Positions 15,085-21,577 of a stretch of DNA of 32,787 bases are shown here, piece by piece. A program made the translations under genes and the position numbers. The stretch comes from Anaerolineales bacterium (GTDB taxonomy: Bacteria > Chloroflexota > Anaerolineae > Anaerolineales > UBA11858). The stretch is from contig JADHXE010000014.1 of NCBI GenBank assembly GCA_016783125.1, positions 1 through 32,787 of the forward strand, given 5' to 3'. The notes beneath the pieces are model-generated. The model ran no database searches, had not been told where the DNA came from, and saw only the letters and a list, made by a program, of their open reading frames with translations. The first letter of the stretch is position 1. Each line of letters starts with the position of its first letter.

Positions 15085-16443
15085 CTAAGGAGCAGGCGTT
15101 TCTTCGATCAACCGGCAAATCGCCTCATTCTCTTCAACGATCCCGATCAATAGCCCGTTATCTGGAAAAACATCTCGAACGTCAGCCAGCACAAGTAATG
15201 CCTCGGGGCAATAATTCAATCCTGGGCGGCTGAGGGCGGCTAACACTGATCCGTATCTGACGTAATAAAAAGCCACTTCGATATTGGTCAGCGGCAACCC
15301 TGTTACGTCAGCACCGCCGACCTCGTTTTCTTCCGCAGTGCAGCCGAGGACAGCGCACTTCAATACTGGCACGGCGCCCTCATAATTACGCGCCCGGACG
15401 TAGATATCGCCCAATTGCCCATATGAATTAGGGTTGGTTGGATCGAAGTTCAAAGCCTTCTCGCCATTCAGTGCGGCAATGAAAAACTCACCCATGCGGG
15501 AGTAAGTTTTGGCGATGGCGATATAGGGAAGAGGGTCTTGCACGCCATTGGCTTCATTGATCTTGATGGCCTTTTCGAATTGCTCCAAAGCCACATCATA
15601 AACTTCGAGCTCGCGGTAGATCACCCCAATTTGGATGTAAAGGAATGTCAGATTAGGGTTGATCGCCGCAGCCTTTTCATATTCCTCGATGGCGACCCGG
15701 TATTGGCCAAATGTCTCGAGCACTGTGGCATAGACTCGATGTGTATCCATGAGATCAGGGGCCAGCTCCACCGCTTGCCTGGCGTGCTGCTCGGCCTGCG
15801 GCCACTTGCCCTGGTCGAGCAGTACTTCGGCATAATAGGCCAGCGCCAGGGCATTGTTGGGGTCAAGATGGTAGGCCAGGCTGGCGACTTGTTCGGCTTC
15901 CATCAACCACTTCTGATATTGATCGATGGTAACGGCAAACGAAGCGCTCCAATCTAATACCAGCGCGTGGATAGCCTGCACCGTGCTGTCGTCGGGGGCA
16001 AGCTCCACTGCCTTTGCGCTTTCTTCGCGGGCCTCTTCTAGGCGTGCGACTCGTTCAGCGCTGGTCGATAGCAGTCTGGTCGAATAAGTCAACAGGCGTG
16101 CAAGTTCAGCTCTGGCCAGGGCGTTGCCAGGATCAAGTTCTAATGCCAGCCGGTAAGCATCGATTGCGTCGGAATCTGCGGGGTCTTCGATCTTGCCGGC
16201 GTTGAAATAAGCTTCCGCGGCCAGGAGATAAGAATCGGCTGTTCGTGTTGCTGTTGGGGTAGCCAGGAAGAGAGGTTGGACACGGAATTGTGGTCCGATG
16301 CCAACTTGTGAAAGCAGCCAAATCCCCCCGCCGATCAAACCTAGCAAAATCAGGGCGCGGTAGAAATTTGATTTTGGCCCGCTTTGATGAAATGTAGGTT
16401 TCTTTCCGGTAATATTGCGGTCCATAAGAAAGTAAGTGTTCAC
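15085..16443 (-). CDS. Membrane-anchored TPR protein
   Basis: About 452 aa. A short cytosolic start, one transmembrane helix (about residues 28-47, LILLGLIGGGIWLL), a Thr/Pro linker (LATPTATRTADS), then tandem TPR units through most of the length (for example AIDAYRLALELDPGNALARAELARLL and QFEKAIKINE). Such proteins are protein-protein scaffolds; nothing points to a specific partner. The proposed start is GTG at 16443 with a G-rich ribosome site supplied by the adjacent palindrome; ATG at 16425 is an alternative. The upstream gene (16542-17771) is a paralogue with the same layout. Confidence 0.82.
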   Translation of the reverse strand: MNTYFLMDRNITGKKPTFHQSGPKSNFYRALILLGLIGGGIWLLSQVGIGPQFRVQPLFLATPTATRTADSYLLAAEAYFNAGKIEDPADSDAIDAYRLALELDPGNALARAELARLLTYSTRLLSTSAERVARLEEAREESAKAVELAPDDSTVQAIHALVLDWSASFAVTIDQYQKWLMEAEQVASLAYHLDPNNALALAYYAEVLLDQGKWPQAEQHARQAVELAPDLMDTHRVYATVLETFGQYRVAIEEYEKAAAINPNLTFLYIQIGVIYRELEVYDVALEQFEKAIKINEANGVQDPLPYIAIAKTYSRMGEFFIAALNGEKALNFDPTNPNSYGQLGDIYVRARNYEGAVPVLKCAVLGCTAEENEVGGADVTGLPLTNIEVAFYYVRYGSVLAALSRPGLNYCPEALLVLADVRDVFPDNGLLIGIVEENEAICRLIEETPAP

Positions 16444-16526
16444 CCCCCTCCAACTCCCCCCGCCACGGGGGGAGAGTTCTTTGGCTTCCCCCCGTGGCGG
16501 GGGGATTGAGGGGGGTTGGGAGTGAA
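16439..16526. repeat. GC-rich palindromic element between TPR paralogues
   Basis: Imperfect inverted repeat of about 36 bp per arm. The core CCCCCCGCCACGGGGGG (16456-16472) is inverted at 16488-16504, and the outer TTCACCCCCCTCCAAC pairs with TTGGGAGTGAA-type sequence. The start codon of the downstream TPR gene lies inside the left arm. It may attenuate or stabilise the mRNA between the two genes, or be a dispersed element. Confidence 0.8.
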
Positions 16527-16541
16527 CGGTTACATAAGAAG

Positions 16542-17771
16542 TTATGAGTCTGGGGTATCTTCTTCAGGCAATGTTTCTTCGATCCCCGCCTGACATATAT
16601 CTAGTCCAACAGTGGCATTGTAGACTGCAATCTCGTTGTCGGGCACAATAGCCAGCATGGATTGGAAGATAGGGATGGCTTCCCCGCAACGATTCAAGCG
16701 CGCCAGCGTTAGTCCATAGAGTGAATAGATTTCGATGGCGCGAATCTTGTATGAAATAGGGATGCCCTCCACGATCACTCCATCCTCGGTTGTGCCGCCT
16801 CGTACAGCCAGGGTGAGGTGATCGATAGCTTTTTCTAATTCGTTATTCTTGGCATACATAACCCCCAAATTACCTTGCAGCCTGGCATTGGCAGGGTCAT
16901 CTTCGACAGCCTGCTGGGCATATTGAGCTGCCTGGGCGAACTCCCCAATCGTGAAATAAATTCGCGAGGCTTCATATTCAGGTGTCGGGTCAGACGGGTT
17001 GAGGGCGTTGGCCTGGTTGAAATTTTCAACCGATAGATCGTAATCACCCAGGGCAGCATAAATATATCCCGTCATCATGTAGAGATTGGGAATTTTGTTA
17101 TTGATTGCCAGGGCGGCTTTATACTCTTCTAGAGCTAGTTCGTAATTGCTCGTCCAATACAGAACGTAGCCGCGTGCCCGCCGCGCCTCCATTGAAGCTG
17201 GGTCGAGTTCTATCGCAATCCTCGATTCGTCGGCAGCGCGCTCGAAATCTCCTCTGTCGACTAATATCTCGGCGTAGACCGCGTGGGAAACCGGGTTGTT
17301 TTTATCGAGTTCAAGGGCGCGCTTGATGGTGGCTTCTGCTTCTAAATAATTTCCTGTGAAATCCAGCGCCCAGGCGCGCATGGCGTGAGCAATCGGGTTA
17401 TCCGGATTGCGAAGCAAGGCCAGTTCGGCATTTTCCAGACCATCTTCATATCGTCCAGCCAGGATTTGTACTCGTGACAAAGATACGTAATTTGCTGAAT
17501 TCCCTGGATCAGCGAGAATGGCTTGCTCGTAGGATTCGATTGCACTGCCCAGTTTCCCCTCGCTGTAAAAAGCCTCGGCCTCATTGACGAAGGACTCGGG
17601 GCTGACGGTTGGTGTAGCCGTGGGGATAAAGAGGGGAGGCGTCGATGGAACCACGATCTGGTTGATATAGACCGCAGCCGCGATAAACAGAATTAACATA
17701 ATGATGCGCCAGGGATTGGAGCGTTTGCGCCGCTTCCTGCGCATAGACCATTTACTTCCACTCAAGTACAT
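16542..17771 (-). CDS. Membrane-anchored TPR protein (paralogue)
   Basis: 409 aa. A strongly basic N-terminus (MRRKRRKRSNPWR), one transmembrane helix (about residues 21-40), a Pro/Thr linker (IPTATPTVSPE), then many TPR repeats (AIESYEQAILADPGNSANYVSLSRV, AIELDPASMEARRARGYVLYW). By positive-inside logic the TPR part is probably extracytoplasmic. The start at 17771 is uncertain; Met10 at 17744 is also reasonable. Same domain plan as the next gene, with matching C-terminal regions ('GLPLTNIEVAFYYVRYGSVLA' there, 'GIPISYKIRAIEIYSLYGLTLA' here), so the two arose by tandem duplication. Confidence 0.82.
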   Translation of the reverse strand: MYLSGSKWSMRRKRRKRSNPWRIIMLILFIAAAVYINQIVVPSTPPLFIPTATPTVSPESFVNEAEAFYSEGKLGSAIESYEQAILADPGNSANYVSLSRVQILAGRYEDGLENAELALLRNPDNPIAHAMRAWALDFTGNYLEAEATIKRALELDKNNPVSHAVYAEILVDRGDFERAADESRIAIELDPASMEARRARGYVLYWTSNYELALEEYKAALAINNKIPNLYMMTGYIYAALGDYDLSVENFNQANALNPSDPTPEYEASRIYFTIGEFAQAAQYAQQAVEDDPANARLQGNLGVMYAKNNELEKAIDHLTLAVRGGTTEDGVIVEGIPISYKIRAIEIYSLYGLTLARLNRCGEAIPIFQSMLAIVPDNEIAVYNATVGLDICQAGIEETLPEEDTPDS

Positions 17772-17819
17772 GCGGCCATATTACCACCCTCCCAAATAGT
17801 TGTCCATTTTGTGCGTACT

Positions 17820-17875
17820 CCGTATTGCGTATTACGTATTGCGTAAGGTTACGCAATACGTAATACGCAATACGG
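17820..17875. repeat. Perfect 26-bp palindrome of CGTATTR heptamers
   Basis: Arms 17820-17845 and 17850-17875 are exactly complementary across AGGT. The left arm is tandem heptamers CGTATTG, CGTATTA, CGTATTG. It sits between the divergent TPR gene and trmD. The same heptamers occur at 121-171. Confidence 0.9.
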
Positions 17876-17893
17876 TTGACGCCATAAACGAGT

Positions 17894-17922
17894 TAGACTG
17901 GTCGAGCTACTTCGGCTATAAT
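17894..17922 (+). promoter_or_regulatory. trmD promoter TAGACT-17-TATAAT
   Basis: A perfect -10 TATAAT (17917-17922) and a 4/6 -35 TAGACT (17894-17899) with a 17-nt spacer. The expected start falls at about 17929-17930, on the A of the trmD ATG, which predicts a leaderless mRNA. Confidence 0.6.
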
Positions 17923-17929
17923 GTCAACT

Positions 17930-18667
17930 ATGCGTTTTGACGTTTTTACTCTCTTTCCCGAAGCCTTAGAACCATATTTGCAGAGCAGCATTCTGAAGCG
18001 TGCCAGCGAGCGTGATCTGGTTCAGTTCTGGATGCACAATATCCGTGATTGGGCTACAGATAAGCACCATATAACCGATGACGAGCCTTATGGCGGCGGT
18101 GGTGGCATGATAATGAAAGTTGAGCCGATCTTCGCAGCCGTCGAAGATGTGGTTGGCGTTCCCCCCATGTGCCCCGTAATTTTACTCACACCCCAGGGGC
18201 GGTTATTCACCCAAGAAGTAGCGCGAGAACTTGTTCAGCAGCCGCGTTTGGCGTTGATCGCCGGTCGTTATGAGGGGCTAGACGAACGCATTCGACAGCA
18301 CTTGGTCAGTGACGAGATTTCCATTGGAGATTATGTACTCACCGGGGGCGAGCTCCCCGCGCTGGTACTGATTGATGCGATAACGCGGCTGCTTCCAGGA
18401 GTGTTGGGAGACCCCGACGCACCCCTTAAAGACTCTCATGCTAAGGGTTTATTAGAGCATCCTCACTACACGCGCCCGGCCGATTTTCGCGGTTGGGGGG
18501 TTCCCGATGTGCTGCGCTCAGGGAATCATGCCCTTGTTGACCGCTGGCGGCGTGAGCAATCCCTCCGCCGCACCTGGGAGCGCAGAGCAGAGCTGTTGGA
18601 TACAGCAGAACTATCAGAAGAAGACCGTATTTTTCTGGAAGAGCTAAACGTGAAACGTAAAACTTGA
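17930..18667 (+). CDS. trmD: tRNA (guanine37-N1)-methyltransferase
   Basis: 245 aa. It makes m1G37 in tRNAs reading CNN codons and so prevents +1 frameshifting. [73 protein letters not shown] (the SAM-binding knot) and [10 protein letters not shown] are all diagnostic. The ATG at 17930 is chosen over 17921 because family members start MRFDV/MKIDV and because the -10 box overlaps 17921. It is not next to rimM, rpsP or rplS as in many bacteria. Its last residues (NVKRKT) are written by a heptamer repeat. Confidence 0.97.
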   Translation: MRFDVFTLFPEALEPYLQSSILKRASERDLVQFWMHNIRDWATDKHHITDDEPYGGGGGMIMKVEPIFAAVEDVVGVPPMCPVILLTPQGRLFTQEVARELVQQPRLALIAGRYEGLDERIRQHLVSDEISIGDYVLTGGELPALVLIDAITRLLPGVLGDPDAPLKDSHAKGLLEHPHYTRPADFRGWGVPDVLRSGNHALVDRWRREQSLRRTWERRAELLDTAELSEEDRIFLEELNVKRKT

Positions 18668-18719
18668 CGACCGTTTGTTCCTTCGCTCCACGCTCCACGC
18701 TCTACGCTTCACGTTTCAC
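18653..18719. repeat. Heptamer repeat array with inverted arms (GYTYCAC family)
   Basis: From 18685 the heptamers GCTCCAC, GCTCCAC, GCTCTAC, GCTTCAC, GTTTCAC follow without gap. The trmD 3' end carries the inverse GTGAAAC, GTAAAAC, so the two sides can pair. GCTCCAC is the complement of the GTGGAGC heptamer found inside uvrA at 31853-31934. Confidence 0.8.
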
Positions 18720-18760
18720 ATTTTTACTCATTACACTCATTTCTTTACAAGGAGCATCCC

Positions 18761-20008
18761 ATGAAATTCAACTACGGCAAAATATTCCTGCTCGGTTTCG
18801 GCTTCTTTGGCGTCAGTGTCATATGGAGCGTCTACAACGCCTTTGTACCTATCTTTTTAGCTGACCGGTTTGGGTTGGCGCCGGTCTGGATTGGTTTCTT
18901 TATGACGTTGGACAATATCGCAGCGCTCCTCATCCAGCCGCCTGTGGGTGCCTGGTCCGATAAATTGCGCACCCCCGTTGGACGCCGCATGCCTTTTATC
19001 TTGATAGGCGCCCCCATCGCAGCGATTGCCTTTGGCATTATTCCAATGGCTGCGGTTTTGCCTCTCTTCGTGGCGTGCTCCAGTACATTATTGCTGAGCA
19101 TGGCCTTGTGGCGTACGCCTGTTGTAGCGCTGATGCCCGATATCACCCCCTCACCGAAACGCTCTCAGGCCAATGGCATCATCAATTTCATGGGGGGCGT
19201 GGGGGCGATCATTGCTTTCCTGATCGGCAGCAAGTTGTACTCCCAAAACATCGCTTTCCCCTTCTGGATGGGTTCCGGGTTGGTTCTTCTCTCAGCCGTT
19301 CTTGTCTTCATTTTCATTAAAGAACCCAAGGAATATGAAGAAACTGAAGCGCAGCCTAATATGTTCGAGAGTCTGCGTGAAGTGTGGAATGATTCCGATA
19401 AAAGCGCCCTGCGACTCTTCCTGGCGATATTCTTCTGGTTTGTAGGATACAATGCCATTGAAGCTTTCTTCACGCTCTATTCGGTGAATCAATTGCATTT
19501 GAATGCAGCTGACGGCGCCAGCATCTTAGGACACCTATCCTTGTTCTTTGTACTATTTGCCTTAGTGTCCGGATTTGTAGGATCGCGCGTGGGGAGGCGT
19601 GTTTCTATTTCAATAGGCTTGATTCTGCTCGTTGTGTTGATTAGCGCGATGTACGTCTTGCCCCCGGATTTGTTGGCTAATCAACTTACGCAGCTACCGG
19701 TGTTGGGCACCATTCGGGTGATCAGCCTGTTCATGATGGCTGCTGGCGCCGCCTGGGCGTTGATCAATATCAACTCTCTGCCAATGGTGGTGGATATGGT
19801 TGAAGATGCCCGTATTGGCACTTTCACCGGGCTGTATTACCTGTTCGCCACCCTGGCGGCCATCGCCGGCCCCAATGTCAATGGTCTGATTATCCAGTTG
19901 AGCGGCAAGAACTACAATACCATCATGCTTGTCGCCCCCTTCTTCATGGCTTGTGCGTTGATTCTAATGTGGGGCGTCCGCCGCGGAGAGGCTAAGGTGG
20001 CGTCCTAG
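18761..20008 (+). CDS. MFS transporter, SLC45/GPH-like sugar transporter
   Basis: 415 aa with about twelve hydrophobic helices. The N-terminal part resembles the SLC45/GPH (glycoside-pentoside-hexuronide) branch: YNAFVPIFLADRFGLAPVWIGFFMTLDNIAALLIQPPVGAWSDKLRTPVGRRMPFILIGAP contains the cytoplasmic loop-2 motif 'G-WSD+xRTxxGRR'. The second half shows GSRVGRRVSISIGLI and NINSLPMVVDM. The substrate is probably a sugar or glycoside, coupled to H+ or Na+; this cannot be settled from sequence. ATG at 18761 has AAGGAG. It follows trmD by 93 bp of repeat DNA. Confidence 0.85.
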   Translation: MKFNYGKIFLLGFGFFGVSVIWSVYNAFVPIFLADRFGLAPVWIGFFMTLDNIAALLIQPPVGAWSDKLRTPVGRRMPFILIGAPIAAIAFGIIPMAAVLPLFVACSSTLLLSMALWRTPVVALMPDITPSPKRSQANGIINFMGGVGAIIAFLIGSKLYSQNIAFPFWMGSGLVLLSAVLVFIFIKEPKEYEETEAQPNMFESLREVWNDSDKSALRLFLAIFFWFVGYNAIEAFFTLYSVNQLHLNAADGASILGHLSLFFVLFALVSGFVGSRVGRRVSISIGLILLVVLISAMYVLPPDLLANQLTQLPVLGTIRVISLFMMAAGAAWALININSLPMVVDMVEDARIGTFTGLYYLFATLAAIAGPNVNGLIIQLSGKNYNTIMLVAPFFMACALILMWGVRRGEAKVAS

Positions 20009-20028
20009 CGTTTCGTTAAGCATCGAAA

Positions 20029-20124
20029 GATGGGTTCGTAGTGGCGCACGACGCCGAAGGCGGGTCTATGACCAGTGCGTTCTCGCTTACAATGGGCACT
20101 CTCGTGCCCTACTACGAACCCATC
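20029..20124. repeat. 96-bp MITE-like inverted-repeat element
   Basis: Perfect 14-bp ends GATGGGTTCGTAGT (20029-20042) and ACTACGAACCCATC (20111-20124); pairing continues inward with mismatches (GGCGCACGA against TCTCGTGCCC). No coding content. It lies between the convergent MFS and PIN genes and could act as a weak bidirectional terminator. Confidence 0.8.
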
Positions 20125-20144
20125 AAATTCATACTGGCGAGGTA

Positions 20145-20576
20145 CTAGCTTTTGAGAGACAAAAGAGCATCAGTTGGGCTTTGTACGGAGGAGTGAGGCG
20201 ATAGTCGTTCCAGTTGCTGCTTGTCTAATGTCACCAATGTGGTTTCGTACTTCTTGGTAACCGCTGCGTAGACTGCATCGGCGCCTCGCAGTCGATACAT
20301 CGCCCCAAGTTCGCCAGCGATCTGAGTAAGCGTGTCATCTAAAGAAATCCAGTTCTGGCCTGGCAAGGTTTTGATGGCATTCATCAAAGCAATTCCCTGA
20401 TGAGTATTATCAAAAATACGTGCCACTGAAGCTGCTACTTCCACGAGTAATAGCGTTGGGGAATAAATATTGAAAGTTCCCTGGTGTACCTCGGCTAAAA
20501 ATGTCCGACTATCCAGGGAGTTTTCCTCAGCAGTGTTGAGCGCGTTGATGTGCACGCTGGCATCTATGGTAAACAT
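20145..20576 (-). CDS. PIN-domain toxin (VapC-like ribonuclease)
   Basis: 143 aa. The four acidic PIN residues can be seen: Asp5 (TIDASVHI), Glu46 (LLLVEVAAS), Asp100 (RGADAVYAA) and Asp118 (TLVTLDKQQ). PIN toxins are Mg2+-dependent ribonucleases. It begins 2 bp after the stop of the Phd-like antitoxin gene, so the two are co-translated. Typical length. Confidence 0.9.
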   Translation of the reverse strand: MFTIDASVHINALNTAEENSLDSRTFLAEVHQGTFNIYSPTLLLVEVAASVARIFDNTHQGIALMNAIKTLPGQNWISLDDTLTQIAGELGAMYRLRGADAVYAAVTKKYETTLVTLDKQQLERLSPHSSVQSPTDALLSLKS

Positions 20577-20578
20577 TC

Positions 20579-20860
20579 CTATCCCCTGCGGATTTCGTCA
20601 ATTGACGTTTGGGTGTTTTGATCTTCTGGCCATTTTCCCCGCAGGCTGTTTGCCAGAGATTGATAAGTTTCCCAGCCAGCGCCAGAAGATTGTTTGGCTG
20701 CCTCGATCAGTTTTGCTTCAATAGCTTCAGTATCGACAGGCAGAATCAACGCAACCGGTTTCCCTTGATGGGTGATTACATACTCGGCACTTTCTTCCCT
20801 TATGCGTCGCAAAACTTCAGCAGTTTTGGAGCGAAGTTCTCGAACACCTATTAGCGGCAT
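20579..20860 (-). CDS. Phd/YefM-family antitoxin
   Basis: 93 aa. MPLIGVRELRSKTAEVLRRIREESAEYVITHQGKPVALILPV is the Phd/YefM N-terminal DNA-binding fold; the rest is a helical toxin-binding tail. The start at 20860 is set by AAGGAG; the frame extends to 20908 only through the promoter/operator. It is followed directly by the PIN toxin. Autoregulation is suggested by the palindrome and TATAAT upstream. Confidence 0.9.
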   Translation of the reverse strand: MPLIGVRELRSKTAEVLRRIREESAEYVITHQGKPVALILPVDTEAIEAKLIEAAKQSSGAGWETYQSLANSLRGKWPEDQNTQTSIDEIRRG

Positions 20861-20880
20861 GACGTGCTCCTTTTCGTATG

Positions 20881-20912
20881 CACAATTGTATCTTAATTGT
20901 GTACACATTATA
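20881..20912 (-). promoter_or_regulatory. Promoter -10 and palindromic operator of the Phd-PIN module
   Basis: On the minus strand a perfect TATAAT (20907-20912) is followed by CACAATT-N7-AATTGTG (20881-20901), a 7-bp perfect inverted repeat at the expected transcription start. Phd-type antitoxins usually bind such a site in their own promoter. The -35 is weak (TTGCAT, 20929-20934). Confidence 0.6.
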
Positions 20913-20929
20913 TCCTGAGTAACGCGAAA

Positions 20930-21176
20930 TGCAAGCAGAAAAACAGCCTAAAAAGGTATTGGAGCCGGAAATCAGCCGCCTGTGGGTTTTCCACTTACCT
21001 TGTTGTTCAAGCTTTCCACGAAACCACTTGCTGTTGCGTTTCAATATCTCCGTGTAAACTTGTTTACTGAAATGCACTTTCAGCTTTCCTTCGTGTTCGT
21101 CAATGATTTCTTGTAGATTTTCGGGTAAAATGTTAATGGGAGTTTTTTTTTGGATTGTCGTTTTAGTGAACTGCAA
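20930..21176 (-). pseudogene. Possible hypothetical gene fragment
   Basis: The minus frame reads a plausible helical peptide (INILPENLQEIIDEHEG, VYTEILKRNSKWFRG) for about 70 codons, then becomes unconvincing before it runs into the Phd gene region. Its only start is a TTG without a ribosome site. I do not recognise it; it may be the tail of a lost gene. The stretch 20913-21150 holds nothing else I can support. Confidence 0.25.
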
Positions 21177-21488
21177 TTTTGCCAGGAAACTCCCTTTTTT
21201 GCCCTCTATTTAGCGACACTCTCATTATTAGGATTGAAAGCCTTCCACCGCGAGCCTGGAGAAGCCAGTTGGCTTACCCTGGGGTTGACCCTCGTCACAG
21301 TCTTTTTGCTGGCGCTGCCTGTGGTGTGGCATTTTATGCTCAATGGTATCGTGGCTACCTGGACGCTGCCCGATCAGGCCAGCATGTTCTTGGCTTTCAT
21401 TTCGATTCTCCAAATTCTGGTTGTTTCAACCTCTGGTCTGGTACTAACCGGTCTGTCAGCATTGATCGCCCGGTACACCAATCTCTAA
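21150..21488 (+). CDS. Short membrane protein, probably N-terminally truncated
   Basis: Up to 112 aa with three hydrophobic helices (FFALYLATLSLLGL, LGLTLVTVFLLALPVVWHFML, MFLAFISILQILVVSTSGLVLTGLSAL). An in-frame stop at 21126 precedes it and the only nearby start is a TTG without ribosome site, so it looks like the C-terminal end of a larger membrane protein. No family recognised. Its final codons overlap the start of the heptamer array. Confidence 0.4.
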   Translation: MDCRFSELQFCQETPFFALYLATLSLLGLKAFHREPGEASWLTLGLTLVTVFLLALPVVWHFMLNGIVATWTLPDQASMFLAFISILQILVVSTSGLVLTGLSALIARYTNL

Positions 21489-21560
21489 CCTCTAATATCC
21501 AACCTCCAACATCCAATATCCAACATCCAATATCCAATACCCAATATCCAATACCCAAAC
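21484..21560 (+). repeat. TCCAAYA heptamer array before the acylase gene
   Basis: Eleven consecutive heptamers (TCTAACC, TCTAATA, TCCAACC, TCCAACA, TCCAATA and variants, ending CCCAAAC). The array ends 17 bp before the acylase ATG, just ahead of its AAAAGGAG ribosome site. Related arrays: 25753-25804. Confidence 0.9.
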
Positions 21561-21577
21561 CCCAAAAGGAGAAACCC

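Noticed and set aside
21484-21560. CRISPR array
   Set aside because: The units are seven bases long and contiguous, without spacers.
21179-21577. 133-residue N-terminal extension of the acylase
   Set aside because: It runs through an overlapping membrane-protein frame and the heptamer array; the signal-type helix and ribosome site mark 21578 as start.
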